Source: Staphylococcus kloosii (lineage in GTDB: Bacteria; Bacillota; Bacilli; Staphylococcales; Staphylococcaceae). From it: a stretch of DNA of 64,000 bases. Under the pieces are notes generated by a model. It was not told the origin of the DNA, did no database searches, and saw only the letters and a program-made list of their open reading frames with translations. How positions within the stretch are numbered: the stretch's first letter is position 1; each line of letters opens with the position of its first letter. Shown in pieces: positions 33,649 to 43,356 of the stretch. The stretch lies in contig NZ_CP027846.1 in NCBI RefSeq assembly GCF_003019255.1, positions 124,001 to 188,000 on the forward strand, in the 5' to 3' direction. Both the position numbers and the translations under genes were made by a program.

Positions 33649-34011
33649 TTCATCATCTCATTTCTATATTATAAAACTCTTCTTAATTCTTTAACCTATT
33701 TTTCATATACTTTACAAAGTTGCTTACTAGATACGATTTTACCTTCATCATTGGATGAAAAATACTACAAAAACTTCACTGTTTCCTTTTTTCTTAATTA
33801 TGACATCATACCTTAAAAATATAGTTCTCTTTTCTTCATCACTTAAAACATTTTGTATATTTACACTTTAACATTTAAAAAACTGTAGTAACACGGATAG
33901 ACTTTTAACTATTTAGCACGATTTTAAAAAACAAAAAACCCTTCGTCATTACACAACGAAGGGTTAACAGGAGCTATTAACTATATATTCATATCTTTAC
34001 TAGACTCAAAC
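33649..34011. other. intergenic with terminator of the CMD gene
   Basis: No gene. A small hairpin TTCATC-ATTG-GATGAA lies at 33744-33759. At 33937-33965 AACCCTTCGT and AACGAAGGGTT form the terminator of the gene at 34012, with AAAAAA/TTTTTT next to it. Confidence 0.7.
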
Positions 34012-34416
34012 TTAAGAATCGTAACTTACGCCACGTTCTTTATAAACTTTTTTAACAATTTTCAACGCATTTAACACTTTTGGAAAACCTACGTATGGTA
34101 ATAAATGAATAATTGTTTCGGAAATTTCTTGTGGCGTTAAACCTACAGTAAGTGCTACATTGATGTGTAATTCTAATTGAGGTTCAGTACCTAAAGTAAG
34201 TAATGCTGAAATTGTACTAATAGCACGTTGTCTGTAATCTAAACCTTCTCTAGAATAAATATCTCCAAAAGCAAATTCAGTTACATATTTTCCTAAACCA
34301 GGTGCTACATCACCTAATTCTTCCTCAATGTTAGCGTGTGTAGGAATATTTGTATTATCTGTTGCTGTTAAATCATCCATAATTTTTTTACCAATTTCAT
34401 TACAATCTTGTTCCAT
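34012..34416 (-). CDS. carboxymuconolactone decarboxylase family protein
   Basis: A 134-aa all-helical protein with the CMD pattern: YVTEFAFGDIYSREGLDYRQRAISTISALLTLG, LELHINVALTVGLTPQEISETIIHLLPYVGFPKVLNAL. The CxxC pair of the peroxidase-type AhpD group is absent, so it belongs with the decarboxylase-like group; catalysis is not predictable. Strong ribosome binding site AGGAGG. It is the next gene after the LysR regulator, in the same orientation, and could be part of its regulon. Confidence 0.85.
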   Translation of the reverse strand: MEQDCNEIGKKIMDDLTATDNTNIPTHANIEEELGDVAPGLGKYVTEFAFGDIYSREGLDYRQRAISTISALLTLGTEPQLELHINVALTVGLTPQEISETIIHLLPYVGFPKVLNALKIVKKVYKERGVSYDS

Positions 34417-34518
34417 AATAATTATGCCTCCTAATTAATCTCTATACCATTATTATAGTTGCAAAATCGCAATTCGTTAAATTCATGTTGAGAATAATCG
34501 TTATGACTTTTTTTCATA

Positions 34519-35400
34519 TTACTCGATCGTATTTTTGGTGAAATCTATAAAAGTTGCTAAAGGGGTTGAGATAGGTTTTTGTTTTTTTACTAAAAAATTC
34601 ACGTCCATCTCTAAAGCGTCATTATTAATAGGTATTGTTTTGATATTGTCAAAATTCAACAAATTATATAAGGAATACGGCATGACTGCCACACCTAATT
34701 GTTCATCTACCATCTTTAAAATAAAATCCCATTGCGCACTTTCAAATACAATATTGGGAATAAAGTCATGTTTATAACATTCGTAAGTGAATACTTTTCG
34801 CAATTCGAAATCTGAATTAAGAGTGATAAATGATTGTGCTTTTAAATCATCCATTTCAATACTTTCTTTCTCTGCAAGAGGATGATGCCTATTAACGTAA
34901 AGTACTAATGGGTCTTTAATTAAAGGTATAACTTCTAAATTTGCCTCTTTACTTAGCTCCATAGAAATTGCTACATCAATTTCTCCATCTAACAGCTTAT
35001 CTTTAATTTTATGAGCCCCAGACTCAGTAACATTAATTTTTATATTTGGATATAAATAGGTAAAATCTTTTATTATTTTAGAAAAGTAAAGGGTCCCAGT
35101 TATTGGAGGAATACCAATATTTATATGCCCCTGCTTTAAATTTTCAATACCAAATAGTTGGTTAGAGATATTCTCCATAGAATGTATTATTTGTAATCCT
35201 TGTTGATAAACTACCTTACCTGATTCAGTTAATTCTATTTTATGATTTGAACGATCTATTAAAGTAGTATTTAACTCATCTTCTAAATTCTTCACAACTT
35301 TACTTAATGTAGACTGGGATAAGTATAAAGCTTCAGCTGCACGTGAATATCCTTGATTTTGTACTACTGCAATAAAGTATTTAAGTTGCCTAATATCCAT
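34519..35400 (-). CDS. LysR-family transcriptional regulator
   Basis: A 293-aa LTTR: HTH at 1-60 (MDIRQLKYFIAVVQNQGYSRAAEALYLSQSTLSKVVKNLE) and a periplasmic-binding-like effector domain (GHINIGIPPITGTLYFSKII, DVAISMELSKEANLEVIPL). ATG 35400 follows AAAGGAG; the frame extends further upstream without support. It faces the dehydrogenase gene at 35537 across 136 bp, the usual LysR target arrangement. The effector is unknown. Confidence 0.92.
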   Translation of the reverse strand: MDIRQLKYFIAVVQNQGYSRAAEALYLSQSTLSKVVKNLEDELNTTLIDRSNHKIELTESGKVVYQQGLQIIHSMENISNQLFGIENLKQGHINIGIPPITGTLYFSKIIKDFTYLYPNIKINVTESGAHKIKDKLLDGEIDVAISMELSKEANLEVIPLIKDPLVLYVNRHHPLAEKESIEMDDLKAQSFITLNSDFELRKVFTYECYKHDFIPNIVFESAQWDFILKMVDEQLGVAVMPYSLYNLLNFDNIKTIPINNDALEMDVNFLVKKQKPISTPLATFIDFTKNTIE

Positions 35401-35536
35401 ACTATTACTCCTTTCAACAACATTATGATTTTTTTTCATAATTAACATTCCTTATATACATTTTACTCATAGATAGAGTTATATTACAATTAAAGTATCA
35501 AATAAATTAAACAACTTACTCGGAGGCGTTGTGTTC

Positions 35537-36355
35537 ATGAAAAAAATAGGTTTTGTAGGCTTAGGCAATATGGGTACTGGTATGGCGATAAATTTACAAA
35601 AATCAGGTTTTCAAGTTTTAGCGTATGATTTAAATAAAGATAAAATCAAAGAGCTAGAAAAAGATGGCATCACAGGTTGTGACTCTATTAAAGAAGTAGT
35701 TGAACAAGTAGACGACGCTATTATTACAATGGTGCGTAACAGAGAACAAACTGAAAGTGTAATTTTTGGTGAAAATGGTATTAGTTCGGCTAATAGATCA
35801 GATGTGACAGTTGTAGTTATGAGTACTTTAAACCCAACAATTATGTCTGAATTAGAAGAAGATGTAACTAAAGCTAATTTCAGTATTATTGATGCGCCAG
35901 TAAGTGGTAGCTTATCAGGTGCGGACAATGGTAGCCTTGCTATATTTGCTTCAGGTAAAAGCGAATTGCGTAGTAAATTAAATCCTTATTTCGAAGCTAT
36001 GGGTACACACGTATTTGACTTAGGCGAAGAAATAGGTGCAGGACAAGCAGCAAAATTAGCTAATAACTTGTTACTAGGTATTAACATGGTAGGTATTTCA
36101 GAAGCAGTTAAATTCGGCGACAGCTATGGTTTAGAAGAGTCTGATATATTGAAAATCGTTGAAGTAAGTACTGGTAACAGTTGGGCAGCAAACAACTGGG
36201 GCGAAATTAAAGAATATAAAAATAACGGCACTTTAGATGCTATATACAAAGACTTAACGTCAGTTATTTCAGAATCAACAAAACGTAAAACATTCGTACC
36301 TGTAAGTGGTTTAGTGCTTAACGTTCTCCATAACTCTATGGATGATGAAAAATAA
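35537..36355 (+). CDS. 3-hydroxyisobutyrate dehydrogenase-family NAD(P)-dependent oxidoreductase
   Basis: A 272-aa beta-hydroxyacid dehydrogenase. GFVGLGNMGTGMAINL is the dinucleotide motif; DAPVSGSLSGA is the substrate-binding signature; GAGQAAKLANNLLLG carries the catalytic lysine. Possible substrates are 3-hydroxyisobutyrate, tartronate semialdehyde or related acids. ATG 35537 follows GGAGG with a 10-nt spacer. Probably controlled by the divergent LysR protein and followed by an MFS transporter that may import the same compound. Confidence 0.88.
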   Translation: MKKIGFVGLGNMGTGMAINLQKSGFQVLAYDLNKDKIKELEKDGITGCDSIKEVVEQVDDAIITMVRNREQTESVIFGENGISSANRSDVTVVVMSTLNPTIMSELEEDVTKANFSIIDAPVSGSLSGADNGSLAIFASGKSELRSKLNPYFEAMGTHVFDLGEEIGAGQAAKLANNLLLGINMVGISEAVKFGDSYGLEESDILKIVEVSTGNSWAANNWGEIKEYKNNGTLDAIYKDLTSVISESTKRKTFVPVSGLVLNVLHNSMDDEK

Positions 36356-36389
36356 ACAAAACTTTAAAACTTATGTTCACTTATGAAAT

Positions 36390-36416
36390 AAAGGCTATAG
36401 CGATAGTCTTTATTTT
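36390..36416 (+). terminator. terminator of the dehydrogenase gene
   Basis: AAAGGCTAT and ATAGTCTTT (one wobble) followed by ATTTTTTAA. Confidence 0.7.
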
Positions 36417-36487
36417 TTAATTAATCATGTGAAAAAATTAACAATCTCGCAATAAAAACATAGTAAAATCAAGGAGTTAAACAAAGA

Positions 36488-37669
36488 ATGAACACGAAAG
36501 AACGTATTTGGACAAAAGATTACACATTAATGTTAACCATAAACTTTATATTAATGTCTATATTTTACTTATTAATCGTCACAATGGCATCATTTGCTAC
36601 TGACAGCTTTAATGTTTCACCATCTATCGCCGGTTTAGTATCCGGAATTTATATCATAGGAACCGTTGGCGGTCGTTTACTAACAGGAAATATTATCAAT
36701 AAAGTTGGATCTAAAAAAGTGCTAATTATTGGCTTAATCGCATTTGTATTAACGACACTACTTTACTTCGTTAGTCTTAATATAGGTATTTTATTATTAA
36801 GTAGATTTGTTAATGGTTTTGCGGTTGGTATTGCTGCTAACGCAGTTGGTACAATAGTTGCGCAGATTACGCCTAACTCACGTAAAAGTGAAGGCATTGG
36901 ATATTTCAGTATGAGTTTGTCTGTAGCGACTGCAATCGGGCCATTCCTCGGATTAGTTTTAAATCAAAACTTCTCTTATCAGGTTATTTTTGCTTTATGC
37001 TTTATTTTAGCTTTAGTATCGCTGATCATTGCCTTTGTATCGTCAATCAAAAACAAAAAATTCGAAGAAACTTCATCTAACAGTAAAAGTAAATGGAGTA
37101 TTTCAAATTTCATAGATATAAAAACCTTACCTATTGGAATTTTAATTTTACTATTTGCTTTAGGGTATAGTAGTTTAATTTCATTTTTAAGTTTCTTTGC
37201 GGAAGAACGTAACATTGTAAGTTATGCCAGTATGTTCTTTATTGTCTATTCTGTTGTAGTATTACTTACAAGACCAATTACTGGTAAATTAATGGATCAA
37301 AAAGGCGCAAATATAATCGTCTATCCATGTATTATTTTATACTTTATCGGTATGATATTACTTGGTTTTTCAACTTTAGGCTTCATGTTACTTATTGCTG
37401 CAATCATTATCGGTTTAGGGTATGGTAATTTATTCTCAGCTCATCAAACTATAGCAGTAAAAGTTGCAGAACCTCAAAATGTTGGTTTAGCAACATCTAC
37501 TTTCTTTATTTTCTTTGATTTAGGGCTCGGATTCGGTCCTTACTTCTTAGGACTCATAGTGCCTCATCTAGGATATGCAGGATTATATATCACTTTAGGA
37601 ATAATCATGCTATTATTAATAATCCCTTATTATTTCTTCTATGGACGCTATGACCGCCAATATAGATAA
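36488..37669 (+). CDS. MFS transporter
   Basis: A 393-aa protein with twelve helices. The MFS loop 2-3 motif appears as GRLLTGNIINKVGSKKVL and helix 4-5 as LLSRFVNGFAVGIAANAVGTIVAQ, GYFSMSLSVATAIGPFLG, a pattern of the drug/proton and sugar efflux group. Function not assignable from sequence. It may be coexpressed with the dehydrogenase at 35537, although a terminator separates them. Confidence 0.88.
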   Translation: MNTKERIWTKDYTLMLTINFILMSIFYLLIVTMASFATDSFNVSPSIAGLVSGIYIIGTVGGRLLTGNIINKVGSKKVLIIGLIAFVLTTLLYFVSLNIGILLLSRFVNGFAVGIAANAVGTIVAQITPNSRKSEGIGYFSMSLSVATAIGPFLGLVLNQNFSYQVIFALCFILALVSLIIAFVSSIKNKKFEETSSNSKSKWSISNFIDIKTLPIGILILLFALGYSSLISFLSFFAEERNIVSYASMFFIVYSVVVLLTRPITGKLMDQKGANIIVYPCIILYFIGMILLGFSTLGFMLLIAAIIIGLGYGNLFSAHQTIAVKVAEPQNVGLATSTFFIFFDLGLGFGPYFLGLIVPHLGYAGLYITLGIIMLLLIIPYYFFYGRYDRQYR

Positions 37670-37736
37670 GTTTCGCGATATTTTTTAATAAAATTCAAAC
37701 ATTACTACTCACTCATTAACTATAAATTAATACAGG

Positions 37737-37788
37737 GAGCGGGACAAACACCTTCTTATAAACATAAGATTTTTGTCCCGCTCTTTTT
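37737..37788 (+). terminator. large terminator of the MFS gene
   Basis: GAGCGGGACAAA and TTTGTCCCGCTC with an inner CTTAT/ATAAG stem, followed by TTTTT. A widespread staphylococcal terminator form. Confidence 0.85.
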
Positions 37789-37960
37789 ATTTATGTTATA
37801 AATTCGTTTATATTATGAATACAACGATAGTATTTTTATCTTATTCCCAGAAAATGAGGTCATTACAATGACAACCCTAGCCTTATTAAAAGCTACAAGA
37901 CTAGGCTGTTAATTAAAATTACTGCAGCAACACTACTTATCAATTAACATTAAAACACAT

Positions 37961-37993
37961 AAAAAAACCAAATGCCTGTAACATTTGGTTTCT
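37961..37993 (-). terminator. terminator of the squalene-synthase-like gene
   Basis: AAACCAAATG and CATTTGGTTT, perfect, with a T-tract on the minus strand. Confidence 0.85.
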
Positions 37994-38011
37994 CTTATAT
38001 TTCAAGTCAAT

Positions 38012-38833
38012 TTATGCTTCGTCTTGAACTTCTTTTACAGATTGTTCAACCTCTTCACGTGATACTTTTTCGCGACCTGATTTCATAGCTTTTAATGTTT
38101 TATGCGCCAATACTAAAGGTAAACGACAAAACATTTTGATACTTCTTTTCTTAACTGCTTTAATGTACTCGTCAGCTTTGGCTAAATTAGCTTCTGCATA
38201 TTCGAATAAGTCGTCTCGTGTCCAATCGTCAGGGACAAAGCTTACTTTTCGTTCATCTAAATCTTCTTGTTCATTACGTAATATATTTACAGCTTGTAAA
38301 CCACGGCCATAACCAATTGCTAAGTCTCTGTCCGTTTGTTCATTACCATAAATACTCCATAAATCAGACAACATTACGCCTACTAAACCTGCAACATAGT
38401 ATGTATATTCATCTAAATCTTCACGTGTATGAATTTCCCAATTTAATTTAGACCATTTAGACATACCATATGCAGTCTCACTAGAATGCTCCATTACAGC
38501 AGGTAATGCCGCTTCAGGACATACTTTAATCCAATCGCCTAAACGAATTGATACATCTGGTAAAATATCTTTTATTGGTGCAATGATAGACGCATATGCA
38601 TTTTCATCAAATGGTTGTTTAAATAATTCACTTATTTGCAATAACACCGTATATTTCACGTCATTACTTATATCTGGATGATCTTCAATCTCATCAACTG
38701 CACGTAATATTAAATATGCTGAAGCGACTGCATCCTTTAAATCCTTCTCTAAAAAAGTAATAGGAATATAAAATGTACGACTTGTTGCTTTTAACATGTT
38801 CATTGCATCTTTATAATCTTTTTTATTTACCAC
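38012..38833 (-). CDS. squalene/phytoene synthase-family enzyme
   Basis: A 273-aa trans-isoprenyl diphosphate head-to-head condensing enzyme. The first aspartate-rich motif is LRAVDEIEDHPD and the second is LQAVNILRNEQEDLDERKVSFVPDDW; TSRTFYIPI at residue 17 matches the squalene-synthase SRSF start. It differs clearly from CrtM, the staphyloxanthin enzyme, and has no carotenoid desaturase or glycosyltransferase beside it. It probably condenses two farnesyl diphosphates to squalene, dehydrosqualene or a related C30 product. GTG 38833 follows AAGGAGTGA. Confidence 0.8.
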   Translation of the reverse strand: MVNKKDYKDAMNMLKATSRTFYIPITFLEKDLKDAVASAYLILRAVDEIEDHPDISNDVKYTVLLQISELFKQPFDENAYASIIAPIKDILPDVSIRLGDWIKVCPEAALPAVMEHSSETAYGMSKWSKLNWEIHTREDLDEYTYYVAGLVGVMLSDLWSIYGNEQTDRDLAIGYGRGLQAVNILRNEQEDLDERKVSFVPDDWTRDDLFEYAEANLAKADEYIKAVKKRSIKMFCRLPLVLAHKTLKAMKSGREKVSREEVEQSVKEVQDEA

Positions 38834-39441
38834 TGCTATTACTCACTCCTTTTCTACATTGAAACTTTCAAACTGACTCTCAGTTTATTAAAAATAATTT
38901 ACTTTATGACGTTCTTGCAATTAACTATGAACTCAAGCCATAGTGATACTTTATTTATATTTACAGTTATCTTAAAATTTAGAGAATTTAGTAGCTAATA
39001 TTTTTATCAACTATGCTACATGCGTATTCATATAAGCATCAATATATCATAAGTACTTAAAAACGCATTATTTTTATTAGTTTTATAGGTTAATTATAAC
39101 ATAAGATATTGCGCTAAAATATCAATGTCATCTCTCTTACATTGGTAAATAGTGTTGCCCCACTAAGTTAATCATAAGAGCATTTAATTAACAAATAAAA
39201 AGTTAATAAATCGTTTTTTTGTAAAATCTTAGATCTATTTTAGTAGACTTAGTTAACATTCTATTATTAATTAAATTTAATCTACCTAACATGATATTAT
39301 TAAACCTTTGAACATAGATTTCATCATGATTATAAAAAAGTAGCACCTCAGTTTTAATTAAATTAGCCGTTTTACTATATTTTAGTTATATTAATATTAT
39401 TTAAATCATCAAAGAAGCTTGATATTGGGAGGGGTTAAACA
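38834..39441. other. divergent intergenic region
   Basis: No gene in 600 bp. Next to the squalene-synthase-like gene are two overlapping palindromes, TTGAAA-C-TTTCAA (38859-38871) and AAACTGA-CTC-TCAGTTT (38870-38886), possible operator or stress-factor sites. The remainder is AT-rich. Confidence 0.5.
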
Positions 39442-40326
39442 ATGGAGGGATTTTTTGCTCATAATGCCTATGGTTTTAGATTTACAGGGGAACATCAAAA
39501 TAAAGTAGTCGGCTTAAATTCGATTGGGTATGAACTTCAACAAGAACATAGCTATCAATGGAATGGCCTCACTCGCAACGAAAATAATATCTTTATTTTC
39601 CAATACACCTTAAAAGGTCAAGGTGCTATTCGTATTAAAAATAAGACATATACTTTAAATGTGGGCGATGCTTTTTTCGTCCAAGTTCCAAGTGATCATA
39701 ACTATTATTTACCTCAAGCGTCGGATGAATGGGAGTTTTTGTATTTTACAGTATTTGGAGAAGAAGCTAGCAGATTATTTAATCAAATCACTAAAAATCA
39801 TGGTCATATTTTTACATTACCGCTTCATTCAGAACCAATTAAACACATCTTTAAAACTTTAGAAACCATTGAGACTACAGGCATAACTAATAGTTACATT
39901 GGTTCTATTGCAGCTTATTCGTTTATTATGAAATGTGTTGAGTATTTTGAATATGGCTTAAAGCGACCAAACGATTATCCAATTTCTATAGTTAAAGCTA
40001 CTCAATTTATTGAAAAAAATTATAAGCAAGACATCACATTAGAAGATATCGTCGAGATTTCTAAGCTATCCAAATATCATTTCACTCGACAATTTAAAAA
40101 ATATGTAAACGAAACGCCTATCAATTATTTAACCAATATACGTATCAATAACGCATTGCCTTACTTATCACAAAATAATGTCACTATCGATTGGATTGCG
40201 CAAGAAGTCGGTTTTCGTTCTACCAACTACTTTAGTAAAGTATTTAAAAAGAAAATCGGTATCTCCCCTAGTAAATATAGAAAAGATACGACAATGATGT
40301 CAGTAAATAAAATATTCACGGATTAA
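39442..40326 (+). CDS. AraC-family regulator of melibiose/raffinose use
   Basis: A 294-aa regulator: N-terminal cupin sugar-binding domain (FIFQYTLKGQGAIRIKNKTYTLNVGDAFFVQVPSDHNYYL) and a C-terminal double HTH (DITLEDIVEISKLSKYHFTRQFKKY; VTIDWIAQEVGFRSTNYFSKVFKKKIGISPSKYR). Directly upstream of melA-melB in the same orientation, it is most likely their activator in response to an alpha-galactoside, as MsmR/RafR in other Firmicutes. Strong ribosome binding site GGGAGGGG. Confidence 0.9.
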   Translation: MEGFFAHNAYGFRFTGEHQNKVVGLNSIGYELQQEHSYQWNGLTRNENNIFIFQYTLKGQGAIRIKNKTYTLNVGDAFFVQVPSDHNYYLPQASDEWEFLYFTVFGEEASRLFNQITKNHGHIFTLPLHSEPIKHIFKTLETIETTGITNSYIGSIAAYSFIMKCVEYFEYGLKRPNDYPISIVKATQFIEKNYKQDITLEDIVEISKLSKYHFTRQFKKYVNETPINYLTNIRINNALPYLSQNNVTIDWIAQEVGFRSTNYFSKVFKKKIGISPSKYRKDTTMMSVNKIFTD

Positions 40327-40413
40327 GAACAGCAATATTTTACTCTTTTCAGAAAAAATTACAGTTGAATAGTAATTAAATAATCTCTAATCTATAGATA
40401 AGCTATAGCGAAT

Positions 40414-40427
40414 ATTAAGTACTTAAT
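40414..40427. promoter_or_regulatory. 14-bp palindrome upstream of melA
   Basis: ATTAAGTACTTAAT is a perfect palindrome 72-85 bp before the melA start. It is a candidate regulator site. Confidence 0.35.
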
Positions 40428-40498
40428 TATTCAATACGACTAAGTTTAATATTTCTGAGGTTCGAACCCATCATTCATTACTAAAAGGGGTATATATT

Positions 40499-41797
40499 AT
40501 GAAAAAAATTACTTTTCTAGGCGCAGGTAGCACTGTTTTTGCTAAAAATGTTTTAGGTGACTGTATGACAGTAGATGCTTTACAAGATTTTGAATTTGCA
40601 TTATTTGATATCAATGAAGAGCGTTTAAATGATTCGGAAATGATGTTAAATAATCTTAAAAAAGGTATGAATTCAACTGTAACTGTACGTTCATATCAAG
40701 ACCGCAAAGAAGCATTAAGAGGAGCAAAATATGTCATAAATGCCATTCAAGTTGGTGGGTATGATCCAGCGACGATTACTGATTTCGAAGTCCCTAAAAA
40801 TTACAATCTTCGACAAACAATTGCTGACACATTAGGTATCGGCGGTATCTTTCGTAATTTAAGAACAATTCCTGTAATGCAAGCATTTGCACGAGATATT
40901 AAAGAGGTTTGTCCTGATGCATGGTTTTTAAATTATACAAACCCTATGGCTGTATTAACGAATATCATGTTACAAGAAGGCATAAAAACGGTTGGTTTAT
41001 GTCACAGTGTACAAGTTTGTGCCAGTGATTTATTAGAATCGCTAGAACTCCCTACAGATCATATACAATCAAAAATAGCCGGGATTAATCACATGGCATG
41101 GTTACTTGAGATCACACGTGATGGCGAAGATTTATATCCTGAAATTAAAAAACGTGCGAAAGCAAAGCAACAATCCACACATAGTGACATGGTGCGTTTC
41201 GAATTAATGGATAAATTTGGATATTATGTCACAGAATCATCTGAACATAATGCTGAATATCATCCTTATTTCATCAAAAGTCAGTATCCTGAGTTAATTG
41301 AACAATATAATATTCCACTCGATGAATATCCGAGACGTTGTGTAAACCAAATAGAAGAATGGCAACATATGCGTGATGATATTGTTAATGACCAAAACCT
41401 CACTCATGAACGTACACATGAATATGGCTCATATATTATCGAAGCCATGGAAACAAATAAACCATATAAAATTGGCGGCAATGTGTTGAATACTGGTGGT
41501 TTAATCAGTAATCTACCTAAAAATGCAGTCGTTGAAGTACCTTGCTTGGTTGATGCAAGTGGCATTAATCCTACTTATATTGGAGACTTACCAGAGCAAC
41601 TGGCTGCACTTAATCGCACCAATATTAATACGCAATTATTAACGATAGAGGCTGCGTTAACTCAAAAGAAAGAAAAAATTTATCAAGCCGCTATGTTAGA
41701 TCCACATACTGCAGCTGAATTATCAATTTCTGATATTATTTCGCTGTGCGATGATTTAATTGAAGCACATGGTGATTGGTTACCTACTTACAGCTAA
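40499..41797 (+). CDS. melA: alpha-galactosidase, glycoside hydrolase family 4
   Basis: A 432-aa NAD+- and Mn2+-dependent GH4 enzyme that cleaves alpha-galactosides such as melibiose. GAGS (8-11) is the NAD motif; the metal ligands are C168 (GLCHSVQVC) and H198 (GINHMAW); QTIADTLGIGGIFRNLRTIPV is the substrate-binding signature. The length is typical. Ribosome binding site AAGGGG. With melB downstream it forms an uptake and hydrolysis pair. A phospho-glycosidase is less likely, since the partner is a symporter and not a PTS. Confidence 0.93.
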   Translation: MKKITFLGAGSTVFAKNVLGDCMTVDALQDFEFALFDINEERLNDSEMMLNNLKKGMNSTVTVRSYQDRKEALRGAKYVINAIQVGGYDPATITDFEVPKNYNLRQTIADTLGIGGIFRNLRTIPVMQAFARDIKEVCPDAWFLNYTNPMAVLTNIMLQEGIKTVGLCHSVQVCASDLLESLELPTDHIQSKIAGINHMAWLLEITRDGEDLYPEIKKRAKAKQQSTHSDMVRFELMDKFGYYVTESSEHNAEYHPYFIKSQYPELIEQYNIPLDEYPRRCVNQIEEWQHMRDDIVNDQNLTHERTHEYGSYIIEAMETNKPYKIGGNVLNTGGLISNLPKNAVVEVPCLVDASGINPTYIGDLPEQLAALNRTNINTQLLTIEAALTQKKEKIYQAAMLDPHTAAELSISDIISLCDDLIEAHGDWLPTYS

Positions 41798-41828
41798 AAG
41801 TACGCAACATCATTCAAACAAAAAATTT

Positions 41829-41863
41829 CTCACACTATTTTGTAAGCGCTTTAAATAGCGTGA
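41829..41863 (+). promoter_or_regulatory. hairpin with cre site in its loop, melA-melB intergenic
   Basis: Arms CTCACACTATTT and AAATAGCGTGAG pair with one mismatch. The loop holds TGTAAGCGCTTTAA (41841-41854), matching 13 of 14 cre positions. There is no T-tract. Confidence 0.6.
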
Positions 41864-41882
41864 GTATTAAGGGGGATTTTAT

Positions 41883-43268
41883 TTGAAAAGACAGGTAACC
41901 CGTAAAGCAAAATATTCATTTGGTACTGGCGCATTTGGTAAAGACTTAGTTGTAGGTCTGACTGGTACATTTTTAATGTTTTATTTCACAGATGTATTAG
42001 GCATTGCAGCTAGTTTTGTCGGAACTTTATTTTTTGCAGCACGTATATGGGATGCGATTAACGACCCTGTAATGGGTATGATCGTTGATAAAACAAAAAC
42101 TAAATGGGGAAAATTTAGACCATGGTTAGTCATCGGAACATTAACCAACGCCGTTGTGACAGTCGTTCTTTTCACAAATTTCGGCTTAACTGGTACAGGT
42201 TTATATGTATTTGTTTCTATATTATATATTTTATGGGGAATGACATATACAATGATGGACGTCCCTTATTGGTCATGGCTACCAAACTTAACTAATAATC
42301 CAATAGAACGAGAAGAAGTTTCTATTATTCCACGTGTGTTTGCAAGTTTTGCCAATCTACTTGTTGGTACTGTAGGATTAAGTGTTGTTTTATTTTTTGC
42401 TGATACGTTTGGCAATGGTAGTCAGTCCACTGGATTCTTTATGTTAACGGTTATTATTGCAGTGATATTTATCGTTGCCATAACTATTACTGTAAGAAAT
42501 GTATATGAAGCGCCGACTAATATCGATACAGGTATTACATTGCGTTTCAAAGATATATGGCGAATTTTATTTATGAATAAAGAGTTACTCGCATATATTG
42601 GTATACTCGTAACATTTTTCTTAAGCATCCAAATTTTAGGCAACGTAGCCATATATTATTTCAGTTATGTGGCTGAATCTAAGTTCTTATTCGCATTATA
42701 TAACGGTATGGGCTTTATGGAAATTATAGCTTTACTTATGTTTCCTAAAGTTTCTAAATGGTTATCACGTGAACATGCTTTTCCTATTGCGGCTGTGTCA
42801 TTATCTTTAGGATTAATTATATTATTTTTCGCCAGCTTCTTATTCCCTACCGCTGCGATACCAGTCATCATCGGAACAGCATTAATTAAAATAGGAACTG
42901 GGCTTATTATGGGAATAATAACTGTTTCTATTGCTGACGTTATTGATTATAGTGAAATGAAATTCGGTCAACGAAATGAAAGTGTTATAACTTCCACACA
43001 AACATTTTTAATGAAAGTAGCGATGGCAGTAGCAGCATTATTAACAGGATGGAGTTTAGAACTTTTTGGTTATCAACCTGGACATGTGCAGAGTGATTAT
43101 ACTAAAAACGGCTTACGCTTTGTGATGATTGCACTACCTATTATTAGCGTTATTATTAGCTATATTATTTATAGATTTAGCTATAATTTAAAAGGAGATT
43201 ATTTAAAAGATATCGTTTCAGTATTAAATCTTAGAAATAAAAAGAAACACAATAATGAAAATTACTAA
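41883..43268 (+). CDS. melB: GPH-family melibiose/cation symporter MelB
   Basis: A 461-aa symporter with twelve helices. Cation- and sugar-site residues typical of MelB lie in FYFTDVLGI, ARIWDAINDPVMGMIVDKTKTKWGKFRPWL and ISIADVIDYSEMKFGQR. It imports melibiose with Na+, Li+ or H+. The start is TTG 41883, eight nt after GGGGG; no in-frame ATG fits better. Follows melA by 85 bp containing the cre hairpin. Confidence 0.93.
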   Translation: MKRQVTRKAKYSFGTGAFGKDLVVGLTGTFLMFYFTDVLGIAASFVGTLFFAARIWDAINDPVMGMIVDKTKTKWGKFRPWLVIGTLTNAVVTVVLFTNFGLTGTGLYVFVSILYILWGMTYTMMDVPYWSWLPNLTNNPIEREEVSIIPRVFASFANLLVGTVGLSVVLFFADTFGNGSQSTGFFMLTVIIAVIFIVAITITVRNVYEAPTNIDTGITLRFKDIWRILFMNKELLAYIGILVTFFLSIQILGNVAIYYFSYVAESKFLFALYNGMGFMEIIALLMFPKVSKWLSREHAFPIAAVSLSLGLIILFFASFLFPTAAIPVIIGTALIKIGTGLIMGIITVSIADVIDYSEMKFGQRNESVITSTQTFLMKVAMAVAALLTGWSLELFGYQPGHVQSDYTKNGLRFVMIALPIISVIISYIIYRFSYNLKGDYLKDIVSVLNLRNKKKHNNENY

Positions 43269-43291
43269 TATTACTTTATAGTATAATTAAG

Positions 43292-43334
43292 CCCCTACAA
43301 TACACTATTGCAGTGAATTGTAAGGGGTGTTTTA
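43292..43334. terminator. terminator between melB and the epoxide hydrolase gene
   Basis: CCCCTACAAT and ATTGTAAGGGG (one bulge), with inner CAC/GTG, then TGTTTTAAT. Confidence 0.75.
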
Positions 43335-43356
43335 ATATTTAGATTGATATACAGCT

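Noticed and set aside
38012..38833. Assignment as crtM (staphyloxanthin dehydrosqualene synthase)
   Set aside because: The N-terminus and both aspartate-rich motifs differ from CrtM and no crtN, crtO, crtP or crtQ lies nearby.
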